Shown here: piece by piece, positions 24,128 to 32,725 of the stretch
Layout: every line of letters starts with the position of its first letter
Numbering within the stretch: the first letter of the stretch is position 1
NCBI RefSeq assembly: GCF_029868855.1
Contig: NZ_JARWOV010000243.1
Span: 1 to 48,231, forward strand
Direction: 5' to 3'
DNA length: 48,231 nucleotides
From: Nocardia carnea
Lineage (GTDB): Bacteria > Actinomycetota > Actinomycetes > Mycobacteriales > Mycobacteriaceae
Program-made: the position numbers and the translations under genes
The notes under the pieces: model-generated
The model's input: only the letters and a program-made list of their open reading frames with translations
Databases searched by the model: none
Told to the model about the DNA's origin: nothing

Positions 24128-25894
24128 TCACCGGCCGGCCTCCGAGGTTTCGGGCCGCACCGCGCCATCACCGTTCACCGCGGCGACCCGGTTCTCCGTC
24201 GCAGCGTCGTTGTGCCCGCTTACTGCCCTGCTACGTGCGCCCGCGCCGTTCGCGACGGGGGCACGCTGTCCATTCCGCTCGCCCGCGGCCGGCCCGTTCG
24301 CACCGACCGGGATCAATCCTTCGGTGCTCTTACCATCCCAGTTGAGCAGATTGATCCGGCCCGACTTCTCCTCCGGTGCCGCGTCGTTCGAATCGGTGAG
24401 ATGAAATTTCTCCACCATCTGATCGAAGGCGGTCATGCCCGGGCCACCGTCGTTGTCCAGGCTGCAGCCGGTGGCGAGCGAGTCCAGTTCGTGTGCCTGC
24501 GCGCCCGCGCCGGTCGGGATCACATAGCGGTGCTCGTATTTCGCGATGGCGAGCAGCCGGTACATGGCCTCGATCTCCTCCGGTTCCAGCCGCACCGAGG
24601 GCGCGATGGCCGGGTCGGGTTCCTGCCCGAGGTTGATGGAGCGCATGAACGCGCGCATCCCGGCGAGCCGCTGCAACGCGGCGCGAACCGGGCCGACGTC
24701 ACCGGCGGTGAACAGTTCGGCCAGGTACTCCACCGGGATGCGGAGTGCGTCGATAGCGCCGAACAGGTTGGCGTGGTCCTCGCCGTCGTGCCCGGTTTCG
24801 GTCAGCACATCCACCACCGGGGAGAGCGGCGGTACGTACCAGACCATCGGCATGGTGCGGTATTCCGGATGCAGCGGTAGCGCGATCTGGTAGTCGACGA
24901 TGAGTTTGTAGACCGGTGAATCCTGTGCGGCCTGAATCCATTCCGGGGATATCCCGGCCCGTTCGGCCTCGGCGACGACACGCGGATCGTGCGGGTTCAG
25001 GAAGACCCCGAGCTGGCTCGGATACAGATCCTTGTCCTCGGTGACCGACGCCGCCTCGAGCACCGCGTCGGCGTCATAGAGCATGACGCCGATATAGCGC
25101 AACCGGCCGACGCAGGTTTCCGAGCATACGGTCGGAATACCGACCTCCACCCGCGGGTAGCAGAATGTGCATTTCTCGGCTTTGCCGGTTTTGTGGTTGA
25201 AATAGATCTTCTTGTACGGGCAGCCGGTCATGCACTGCCGCCAGCCGCGGCATTTGTCCTGGTCCACCAGGACGATGCCGTCCTCGGAGCGTTTGTAGAT
25301 CGCGCCGGAGGGACACGACGCCGCACACGACGGGTTCAGGCAGTGTTCGCAGATCCGCGGCAGGTAGAACATGAAGGTCTCTTCGAATTCGAGCTTCACC
25401 TGCTCGGAGACTCGCGCCAGCAGGGGATCCTTGCCCACCTGTTCCGGCCCGGACCCGAGATCGTCGTCCCAGTTCGCGCCCCAGGTGACTTTCGTATCGT
25501 CCCCGGTGATCAGCGATTTCGGCCTGGCCACCGGCGTGGTGTCGATGGCCGGGGAAGACAGCAGATTGTCGTATTCGTAGCTCCAGGGCTCGTAATAGTC
25601 CTCGATGGTCGGCAGGTCGGGGTTGGCGAAGATATTGAGCAGCCGCTTGAACCGCGACCCCGATTTCAGGGTGAGCTTGCCCCGCTTGTTCAGGGTCCAG
25701 CCGCCCTTCCACTTCTCCTGGTCCTGGTACTGCCGCGGGTAGCCCTGCCCGGGCCGGGTTTCCACATTGTTGAACCAGACGTATTCGGTGCCACCGCGGT
25801 TGGTCCAGGCCTGTTTACAGGTCACCGAGCAGGTGTGGCAGCCGATGCATTTGTCCAGATTCATGACCATGGCCATTTGTGCCATCACACGCAT
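24128..25894 (-). CDS. narH: Respiratory nitrate reductase beta subunit NarH
   Basis: A 588-residue iron-sulfur subunit carrying electrons from NarI to NarG. It has four cysteine groups: CIGCHTCSVTCKQ, CEHCLNPSCAASCPSG, CRGWRQCMTGCPYKK and CTFCYP...CSETCVGR. The Trp in CRGWRQC marks the [3Fe-4S] cluster as in other NarH. The C-terminus has a low-complexity extension of about 65 residues (Ala/Gly/Asn-rich) after the conserved NLLNWDG, beyond the usual NarH end. ATG 25894 (MRVMAQMAMVMNLDKC) was preferred over the upstream ATG at 25927. It follows narG by 105 bases. Confidence 0.96.
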   Translation of the reverse strand: MRVMAQMAMVMNLDKCIGCHTCSVTCKQAWTNRGGTEYVWFNNVETRPGQGYPRQYQDQEKWKGGWTLNKRGKLTLKSGSRFKRLLNIFANPDLPTIEDYYEPWSYEYDNLLSSPAIDTTPVARPKSLITGDDTKVTWGANWDDDLGSGPEQVGKDPLLARVSEQVKLEFEETFMFYLPRICEHCLNPSCAASCPSGAIYKRSEDGIVLVDQDKCRGWRQCMTGCPYKKIYFNHKTGKAEKCTFCYPRVEVGIPTVCSETCVGRLRYIGVMLYDADAVLEAASVTEDKDLYPSQLGVFLNPHDPRVVAEAERAGISPEWIQAAQDSPVYKLIVDYQIALPLHPEYRTMPMVWYVPPLSPVVDVLTETGHDGEDHANLFGAIDALRIPVEYLAELFTAGDVGPVRAALQRLAGMRAFMRSINLGQEPDPAIAPSVRLEPEEIEAMYRLLAIAKYEHRYVIPTGAGAQAHELDSLATGCSLDNDGGPGMTAFDQMVEKFHLTDSNDAAPEEKSGRINLLNWDGKSTEGLIPVGANGPAAGERNGQRAPVANGAGARSRAVSGHNDAATENRVAAVNGDGAVRPETSEAGR

Positions 25895-25999
25895 AGGAGC
25901 AGTTCCGCCTCTCCGGGAATTGTGCACACGGCCGAAAACCGTCGGCAGCCGTGCACGCGTGCCTGCGGTCGAATGGGGGCACCGATTCGCTGCGCCATC

Positions 26000-28900
26000 T
26001 CAATACCTGACTTCCTGGCTGCGGCGGCGGATGGTGGTGACTTCGTCGCGCTGGTTCCCGGTCGGGCCGTGGTAGTTGAGCGCGAACGACTGCTGGGCGT
26101 AGCCGCCGATCAGATGCGTGGGTTTGATCATGATCCGGGTGAGCGCGTTGTGGATACCGCCGCGTTTGCCCTTGCCTTTGAAGGTTTCGCCGGTTCCCGT
26201 GATTCCCTCGATCCGCGGGACGTCCACCGCACGGTCCTGCGCGTGGTACATGAACACGGTGCCCTCGGGCATCCGGTGCGAGACGATGGCCCGGGCCACC
26301 ACCACACCGTTGCGGTTGATCGCCTCGATCCAGTCATTGTCCGCCACGCCGATTTTCGCGGCGTCCTTATCCGACATCCAGATCGTCTGCCCGCCACGCG
26401 AAAGCGTGAGCATATGCAGGTTGTCCTGGTAGGCGGAGTGGATCGACCACTTGGAGTGCGGTGTCAGATAGCGCACCGTGATACCGCGCTCGCTCACCTC
26501 GCCGACCCCGGGTTCGGCGAACAACGCCGTCATATCCAGCGGCGGCCGGAAGGTGGGCAGCTGTTCGCCGAGTTCGATCATCCAGTCGTGGTCGAGGTAG
26601 AAATGCTGGCGCCCGGTGAGGGTGTGCCATGGTTTGAGGCGTTCGGTGTTGATGGTGAACGGCGAATACCGGCGGCCGCCGGTTTCCGATCCCGACCATT
26701 CCGGTGAGGTGATCACCGGTACCGGACGCGCCTGGGTATCGGCGAAGGTGATCCGTTTACCCTCGTGTTCGGCGGCCAGATCGGCCAGTTCGGTACCGGT
26801 GCGCCGCTCCAGGGCGTGGAAACCTTCCACCGCGAGCCGGCCGTTGGTGGTACCCGACAGCGCCAGGATCGCCTCCGCGGCGTGGCTGTCCTTGGCCAGC
26901 GACGGCCGCCCCTGCGCCACCCCCGACACCACTGTCCCGTTCATCCCCGCGAGGTATTCGACCTCGGCGCCGGGGTGCGTGGTGATTCCCTTGGTGGTGA
27001 CGCCGAGGGTATCGATCAGCGGCCCGAGCGCGGCCATCTTCTCCGCGATCTTCGAATAATCCCGCTCGACCACAACGATTTTCGGCATGGTCCTGCCCGG
27101 AATCGGTTCGCATTCCCCCGTCTTCCAGTCCAGCACCTTGCCCCCGGCCTGCGCCATGGCATCCGGCGAATCGTGTTGCAGCGGAACCGCGACGATATCT
27201 TTGCGCACTCCGAGATGTTTCTCGGCCAGCCAGGAGAAACCGCGGGCGATCCGGTGGAACGCCTCGAAATCGGTTTTCGCCTCCCACGGCGGCGAGATGG
27301 CCGGGGTGAAGGCATGTACGAACGGATGCATATCCGTCGAGGACAGATCGTGTTTCTCGTACCAGGTGGCGGCCGGGAGCACGATATCGGAGAAAAGCGT
27401 GGTGCTGGTCATCCGGAAGTCCAGGGAGAGCAGCAGGTCGAGCTTTCCGGTCGCGGCTTCGTCGCGCCAGACCAGTTCCTCGGGACGGACCCCGGTGGTG
27501 TCGGTGGTCTGCAGATTGGAATCCGCGCCGAGCAGATGCCGGTGGAAGTATTCGTTGCCTTTACCCGAGGAGCCCAGCAGATTGGCCCGCCAGACCGTGA
27601 GCACGCGCGGGAAGTTCTCCGGGGCATCCGGGTCTTCGCAGGCGAAGCGCAGCTCACCGGATTTCAGTCCGTCGACCACATGTTCGGCAGCGGTGCGCCC
27701 GGCGGCCTCGGCCTCGTCCGCGAGGTCGAGGGGGTTGCGGTCGAAGGTCGGATAGGAGGGCATCCAGCCCAGGCGGGTCGCCAGGGCGATATTGTCCGCG
27801 GCCGTGCGTCCGGCGAACGTCCCTTTGCCGAGCGGTGAGGCGAAGGTTTCGGCGGTGAACGGGTCGTAGCGCCACTGGTCGTTGGTCAGATACCAGAACA
27901 CCGTGCCCTGCATCTGCCGCGGCGGGCGCTGCCAGTCCAGGCCGCAGGCGAGCGTGGACCAGCCGGTCACCGGGCGACATTTCTCCTGACCCACATAGTG
28001 CGCCCACCCGCCGCCGTTGACCCCCTGACAGCCGGTGAGCAGGGTCAGGGTGAAGAAGGATCGGTAGATCTGATCGGAATGGAACCAGTGGTTGGTGCCG
28101 GCGCCCATCAGAATCATCGACCGGCCACCGGAACGGTCGGCGTTATCGGCGAATTCGCGGGCGATCCGCCGGGCCTGCACGGCCGGAACGCCGGTGATGG
28201 CCTCCTGCCAGGCCGGGGTGTACGGCTCACCGGCGTCGTCGTAGCCGGTCGGCCAGGTTCCGGGGAGATCCGGGCGGCCCACTCCGTACTGGGCGAGCAG
28301 TAGATCGAACACTGTAGTGACCCGTTTACCGGCGACGATCTGCGTCGGCACCCCGCGGGTCAGGACACCGGGCACATCGCTGTCGAACCGGGGAAACTGT
28401 ACGGCCGCAGCATCATCGGTGCGGCCGTACAGCGTCAGGAGTGGCTCCACACCCCCGAGATCCAGATTCCACCGGCCGGTGCCGTTCTCGCCGAACCGAT
28501 CCCCCAGCGATCCGTTCGGCACCACCGGTGCCCCGTCCGAATCCAGCACCACGGTCCGGAACTCGGCGCCCTCGTCGGTCTTTCCGAGATCGGCGGCGGT
28601 GAGGAATTTGCCCGGTACCGCGACCCCGTCGGCGCCCTCCTCCACGGTGATCAGGAAAGGCAGATCGGTGTATTTGCGGATATAGTCCAGGAAGCGAGGC
28701 GTGCTGCGGTCGACGAAGAACTCGCGCAGCACCACATGACCCATCGCCATGGCCAGCGCGGCATCGGTGCCCGGCCGGGCGGCGACCCATTCGTCGGCGA
28801 ATTTGGTGTTGTCGGCGTAATCCGGCGACACCACCACGACCTTCTGACCGCGGTAGCGGGCCTCGGTCATGTAGTGGGCGTCCGGCGTGCGGGTCACCGG

Positions 28901-29737
28901 GACGTTCGAACCCCACATGATGAGATATCCGGCGTCGAACCAGTCCGCGGATTCCGGCACATCGGTCTGATCGCCGAACACCTGCGGCGAGGCAACGGGC
29001 AGATCCGCGTACCAGTCGTAGAACGACAGCATCGACCCGCCCAGCAGGGAGATGAAGCGGGCGCCCACCGCATGGCTGACCATGGACATCGCCGGGATCG
29101 GCGAGAATCCCGCGACCCGGTCCGGGCCGAACTCCTTGATGGTGTGCACATGAGCCGCGGCCGCGATCTCGGCGGCCTCCCACCATTCGGCGCGGACGAA
29201 TCCGCCCTTACCCCGCGCGGCCTTGTATGCCCGGGACCGCTCGGGGTCGGCGACGATATCGCCCCACGCGAGCACCGGGTCCTTCAACCGCTGCTTGGCT
29301 TCCCGGTACATCTCCAGCAGCGTCGACCGCACATACGGATACCGGACCCGCGCCGGGGAATAGGTGTACCAGGAGAACGACGCGCCACGCGGGCAGCCAC
29401 GGGGTTCGTACTCGGGTTTGTCCGACCCCACCGACGGATAGTCGGTCTGTTGCGATTCCCAGGTGATCACACCGTCTTTCACGTAGATCTTCCAGGAGCA
29501 CGAGCCGGTGCAGTTCACTCCGTGGGTGGAACGCACCACGTTGTCGTGCGACCAGCGGTCGCGATAGAACTCGTCGGCACTGCGCCCGCCGACCTTGTGC
29601 ACGGTGCGGTGGTCGGCCGAGACCTCGCCCCGCTGGAAATATTTGCCCAGCCGCAGGAGTGCGTCGCCCGCGCCGGGTTGCCCGGTCGCGGTGTCCGAAG
29701 TGATATGCGTTGAGCCCGGAGTACGTGAAGCAACCAC
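26000..29737 (-). CDS. narG: Respiratory nitrate reductase alpha (catalytic) subunit NarG
   Basis: A 1245-residue molybdoenzyme that reduces nitrate to nitrite at a Mo-bis-MGD centre on the cytoplasmic side. The FS0 [4Fe-4S] site is visible near residue 70 (HGVNCTGSCSWKIYVKDG, then EPRGCPRGASFS). The Asp Mo ligand region is SFYDWYADLPVASPQVFG. I chose GTG 29737 because a GGGGG ribosome site precedes it and the conserved core begins soon after; the open frame to 29914 is noncoding-like. There is no twin-arginine leader, as expected for the cytoplasmic Nar type. It heads narGHJI. The shared CTCAC-N18-GTGAG site lies 73-109 bases upstream. Confidence 0.97.
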   Translation of the reverse strand: MVASRTPGSTHITSDTATGQPGAGDALLRLGKYFQRGEVSADHRTVHKVGGRSADEFYRDRWSHDNVVRSTHGVNCTGSCSWKIYVKDGVITWESQQTDYPSVGSDKPEYEPRGCPRGASFSWYTYSPARVRYPYVRSTLLEMYREAKQRLKDPVLAWGDIVADPERSRAYKAARGKGGFVRAEWWEAAEIAAAAHVHTIKEFGPDRVAGFSPIPAMSMVSHAVGARFISLLGGSMLSFYDWYADLPVASPQVFGDQTDVPESADWFDAGYLIMWGSNVPVTRTPDAHYMTEARYRGQKVVVVSPDYADNTKFADEWVAARPGTDAALAMAMGHVVLREFFVDRSTPRFLDYIRKYTDLPFLITVEEGADGVAVPGKFLTAADLGKTDEGAEFRTVVLDSDGAPVVPNGSLGDRFGENGTGRWNLDLGGVEPLLTLYGRTDDAAAVQFPRFDSDVPGVLTRGVPTQIVAGKRVTTVFDLLLAQYGVGRPDLPGTWPTGYDDAGEPYTPAWQEAITGVPAVQARRIAREFADNADRSGGRSMILMGAGTNHWFHSDQIYRSFFTLTLLTGCQGVNGGGWAHYVGQEKCRPVTGWSTLACGLDWQRPPRQMQGTVFWYLTNDQWRYDPFTAETFASPLGKGTFAGRTAADNIALATRLGWMPSYPTFDRNPLDLADEAEAAGRTAAEHVVDGLKSGELRFACEDPDAPENFPRVLTVWRANLLGSSGKGNEYFHRHLLGADSNLQTTDTTGVRPEELVWRDEAATGKLDLLLSLDFRMTSTTLFSDIVLPAATWYEKHDLSSTDMHPFVHAFTPAISPPWEAKTDFEAFHRIARGFSWLAEKHLGVRKDIVAVPLQHDSPDAMAQAGGKVLDWKTGECEPIPGRTMPKIVVVERDYSKIAEKMAALGPLIDTLGVTTKGITTHPGAEVEYLAGMNGTVVSGVAQGRPSLAKDSHAAEAILALSGTTNGRLAVEGFHALERRTGTELADLAAEHEGKRITFADTQARPVPVITSPEWSGSETGGRRYSPFTINTERLKPWHTLTGRQHFYLDHDWMIELGEQLPTFRPPLDMTALFAEPGVGEVSERGITVRYLTPHSKWSIHSAYQDNLHMLTLSRGGQTIWMSDKDAAKIGVADNDWIEAINRNGVVVARAIVSHRMPEGTVFMYHAQDRAVDVPRIEGITGTGETFKGKGKRGGIHNALTRIMIKPTHLIGGYAQQSFALNYHGPTGNQRDEVTTIRRRSQEVRY

Positions 29738-29809
29738 GACGCCCCCTTTTCTACAAGCGGTGAAATCGGGCTGACGCCTCGACTGTAAGGACGCCGCCGG
29801 ACCGGGCCA

Positions 29810-29846
29810 AACGGCTTTCTCACAACGAAAATCGCAGGTCGGTGAG
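29810..29846. promoter_or_regulatory. Putative nitrate-regulon operator upstream of narG
   Basis: AACGGCTTTCTCAC (to 29823) is followed after exactly 18 bases by GTGAG (29842-29846). The same two half-sites at the same spacing lie upstream of narK (44248-44287), and a half-site lies upstream of the second narK. NnaR, encoded in the nir operon, is a natural candidate binder. The match is seen; the factor is inferred. Confidence 0.55.
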
Positions 29847-30008
29847 CTGTGAGGGCACCGCAATGTGGTGGTCACTGCGCGGGTGCGGGTGGTACGGCGG
29901 CCGGGCGAGGCCACCTGGGAAAACGGGGCGCGATGCCGAAGATCGGGTGTCCCGGCGGCACCCGCCGGCCGGTCCGGTGAAATTTCGGCAATGGCCGCTT
30001 CTCCAGCG

Positions 30009-30026
30009 GTTTACATTTGTTTACAT
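30009..30026 (+). repeat. Tandem GTTTACAT repeat upstream of the S1 protease gene
   Basis: Two identical 8-mers GTTTACAT (30009-30016 and 30019-30026) lie one helical turn (10 bases) apart in an AT-rich patch unusual for this DNA, about 160 bases before the protease start. It could be a binding site for a regulator on one DNA face. The rest of the 29847-30182 interval shows no other feature and no supported gene. Confidence 0.45.
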
Positions 30027-30182
30027 ACCGTGGCGGTCACCTCGGGCCGGAATTCGTGCACCTGGCATAGGCACTTCTACACAGCGGGAAGCCGCCGGCT
30101 TCGAGCCCGGAGGCGGTTCGCCTACGATTGCTGCCCGATCCGACTGCCGCCGGCGGTCGCCCGATCAGCTTCGAGGTGCACC

Positions 30183-30929
30183 ATGGTCAGGCCTGTGCCG
30201 GTGTTGCGGGGGCGGCGAACTACTGCTCGCGTCCTGGCCGCTGTAGCGGCGATTATGCTGGCCGCCGGTGCGGTGGTCGCGGTTGGTGCGGTTTCCGCGC
30301 CGGGCCGGGCGGCCGCCGCTCCGGCCGTGACCGTGTATCCCGGTATGGAGGTCAAGCGTACCGAGATCGTGGGCGGCAAGGTCGAGGTCAGCCGCTGCAC
30401 GGTGGGGCTCACGGGCATGATCGGCGAGGCCCGGTACGCGGTCACGGCGGGGCACTGCTACCGCAATGGGGTCGTCACGGACAAAGACGGCAACCCGATC
30501 GGCTGGTACGAATTCCACCGGCCGGACGAAGGTCTCACCTTCGGGTTCGCGCTGATCCGGCTCTACGACGGTATCGGGGTCGCCGCCAGCATGGGCAGCT
30601 TCGGCCTGTCCTCGGTGGATATGAAGCCGCAGATGAGCCAGCAGGTCTGCAAACTCGGCGCGACCACCGGCTGGAGCTGCGGAACGATCACCGAAATCAC
30701 CGAGGGTTACCTCTACACGACGAATACCCTGGGCGCGAAGGGCGGTGATTCCGGTGCGGTCGTCTACCGGCAGACCTCCGACGGGCACGCCGCCTTCGTC
30801 GGCATCCTGGTCGCATTCGACGAGGGCAACGACAACAGCGCGGTGGTGGAGCCCGCCTCCTGGCTCTTCGATCAGATCGATGAGCACGGCCCCACCCGCG
30901 ACAATCCGTTCGTCTGGTACCGGGTCTGA
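30183..30929 (+). CDS. Secreted S1-family (chymotrypsin-like) serine protease homologue
   Basis: A 248-residue exported protein. The N-terminus is a signal peptide: a basic run (RGRRTTAR) and a hydrophobic Ala/Val core to about residue 40, ending AAAAPA. The mature part has the S1 His box VTAGHCYRNG and the nucleophile GAKGGDSGAVVY, with two cysteines (VCKLG, WSCGT) able to form a disulfide. The catalytic Asp, normally in a 'D.AL' strand between them, is not visible: the matching strand reads LTFGFALIRL. It may be displaced or lost, so proteolytic activity is uncertain. ATG 30183 was chosen for its signal peptide and a nearby GAGG. It is convergent with the esterase gene, with only 6 bases between stops. 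Confidence 0.75.
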   Translation: MVRPVPVLRGRRTTARVLAAVAAIMLAAGAVVAVGAVSAPGRAAAAPAVTVYPGMEVKRTEIVGGKVEVSRCTVGLTGMIGEARYAVTAGHCYRNGVVTDKDGNPIGWYEFHRPDEGLTFGFALIRLYDGIGVAASMGSFGLSSVDMKPQMSQQVCKLGATTGWSCGTITEITEGYLYTTNTLGAKGGDSGAVVYRQTSDGHAAFVGILVAFDEGNDNSAVVEPASWLFDQIDEHGPTRDNPFVWYRV

Positions 30930-30935
30930 CCCGTT

Positions 30936-31910
30936 TCAGACGCCCAGCGCGCCCGCGAAAACCGGCCAGGACCGGTGCAGATCGTCCTGCCAGTAGGCCC
31001 ATGCGTGCGTGCCCGGATGGAAGTGCACGGTCGCCGGGATCTGCCGGTCGGCCAGTGCGGCCGCCAGCGGACCGGTGCAGTTGTCGACGATGGATTCCAT
31101 CGTGCCGCCGACCAGTATCCGGTCGGCCAGCCGCAGCGGATCGCCGTCGATTCCCCGGGCATGCAGCACCTCGTGCGGGCCGGGCGCCCCGCTACCGGAG
31201 GAGATGTAGAGCGCCGTTCCCCGCAATCGCTCCAGGTGCAGCATCGGGTCGTGCTCGAGCCACTCGGGATGGCCGGGGTCGCCCCACATGTTCGTGGCAT
31301 TCGCGCCGAATGCTGCCAGCTGCGAATACACGATGGCGCGGGCCGCCGGGTCGGTGGTGCGGGGACAGCCGCTGTAGGCACCGACGGCCTGGTACAGGCC
31401 GGGTGCGTGGATCGCCAGGTTCAGTGCCGATATCGCCGACATGGACAGGCCGGCCACCGCATTGCGGCCCGTCATCCCGAAGCGCGCGTTCAGCAGCGGC
31501 GGCAGTTCGCTGGTGAGGAAGGTTTCCCATTTGTTGCGGCCGAGAACCGGATCATCGGCGATCCAGTCGGTGTAGAAGCTGGCCCGGCCGCCCATCGGCA
31601 CGATCACGTTCACCGGTTTGTCGGCGAAGAATTCCACCACGTCGGTGCGCCGCGTCCAGGGACCGCCGTCCTCGCCGCCGTCGCCGGCATTGAGCAGGTA
31701 CAGCGCCGGAGCGGTCGTACCCGGATGCGATATCCACAGCGTGATCGGTTTGTCCATGGCGGCCGAATGAACCACCACCTCGAACTGCCGGCCACCCACA
31801 GGACGTACGTCCAGGATCCGGGCCGGCCCCTCCGCCGCGGCCGGGACGGCCGGTATCGACGCGAAACACAGGGCGAACAGGTACACCAGGCAACGCGGCA
31901 GCCGGTACAT
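30936..31910 (-). CDS. Secreted antigen-85-like esterase / mycolyltransferase-family protein
   Basis: A 324-residue exported alpha/beta-hydrolase of the antigen 85 (FbpA) family, whose members transfer mycoloyl groups to trehalose or arabinogalactan in the envelope. A signal peptide (LVYLFALCFASIPAVPAAAE) precedes the fold. The nucleophile is in VAGLSMSAISAL, comparable to GLSM in antigen 85. The NMWGDPGHPEW segment and the C-terminal GTHAWAYWQDDL with the catalytic His also match. It is the third gene of the NRPS operon, 41 bases after the DUF6875-like gene. In that context it might instead release or acylate the NRPS product. ATG 31910 was chosen for the signal peptide. Confidence 0.82.
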   Translation of the reverse strand: MYRLPRCLVYLFALCFASIPAVPAAAEGPARILDVRPVGGRQFEVVVHSAAMDKPITLWISHPGTTAPALYLLNAGDGGEDGGPWTRRTDVVEFFADKPVNVIVPMGGRASFYTDWIADDPVLGRNKWETFLTSELPPLLNARFGMTGRNAVAGLSMSAISALNLAIHAPGLYQAVGAYSGCPRTTDPAARAIVYSQLAAFGANATNMWGDPGHPEWLEHDPMLHLERLRGTALYISSGSGAPGPHEVLHARGIDGDPLRLADRILVGGTMESIVDNCTGPLAAALADRQIPATVHFHPGTHAWAYWQDDLHRSWPVFAGALGV

Positions 31911-31951
31911 GCCGTGGTTTCTACCACGGCCTGCACCGGCGCCACCGGTAC

Positions 31952-32725
31952 TCATTTGGCGTGTTCGTCGCGGGCGTGCACCCGCAGTGCGGTGATCGCC
32001 CCGGCCTCTTCTTCCGATACCCGCATCCGCTCCGCGATCGACCAGCGCAGACCACGCGGCAGGTGCGGCGCGACCTTGCTGAAGTACGCGTACAGCCAGT
32101 CCGTCCGCTCCACCAGGAACGGGTAGTCGGTGGTCATCATGGGCCGGATCACCAGCATCGGTAACGGTGCATCCAGCGGGTGGAAATCGGCGTTCCACAG
32201 CCCGGGTACCCGGCAGCCCGGATAGAACTGGCCGAGCATCAAGCCGTCGCGCACCACCTCGGTCTTGTGACGGCGGTGCGCCGTATCGATACGCTCGTAG
32301 TCGGTGAGACCAGGGAAAACGGCCACCGTGGTGAGCCATCGACTATCGGTCTCCGCGGCACGCAAGCGGTCGTACAACTCGTGGGCGTCCGCCACCGCGG
32401 CCGATACCTCCTCGGTGGTCAGCGCGTCACCACCATGGAACGAGGCGACCCACAGCGCGTGGCAACGGGCAGTCTGCCGGACGAACGGGCATACCGGTCC
32501 ATCCCGTCCCAGGTCCGGATGCGCTTGCATCAGATGGTCGTCGACCCAGTGCACGAGCGCCGCGACATCGGGATGGTTTGCGGTCCAGCTCGCGCGGTTT
32601 TCGTAAACATCCCACCAGGTCGAACCGGTCCGCCTGCCGCGATATGCATGCGGGGCCGCATCCTCCGGCACAGGGGCCAGGGGACGCCGGGACTGCGGCG
32701 GAATCATCGCCCGCTGCCCGGTCAT
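31952..32725 (-). CDS. DUF6875-like protein coupled to the NRPS
   Basis: A 257-residue protein without signal peptide or membrane segments. It contains GPVCPFVRQTARCHALW, resembling the 'GPVCPFVP' motif of proteins I recall as DUF6875, whose function is unknown. Conserved-looking features are the two Cys in that motif and the later stretch GQFYPGCRVPGLWNADFHP. Its ATG overlaps the NRPS stop by four bases (ATGA), which implies coupled synthesis and a role in the same pathway. It could be a tailoring enzyme or a partner protein; I cannot assign a reaction. Confidence 0.55.
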   Translation of the reverse strand: MTGQRAMIPPQSRRPLAPVPEDAAPHAYRGRRTGSTWWDVYENRASWTANHPDVAALVHWVDDHLMQAHPDLGRDGPVCPFVRQTARCHALWVASFHGGDALTTEEVSAAVADAHELYDRLRAAETDSRWLTTVAVFPGLTDYERIDTAHRRHKTEVVRDGLMLGQFYPGCRVPGLWNADFHPLDAPLPMLVIRPMMTTDYPFLVERTDWLYAYFSKVAPHLPRGLRWSIAERMRVSEEEAGAITALRVHARDEHAK

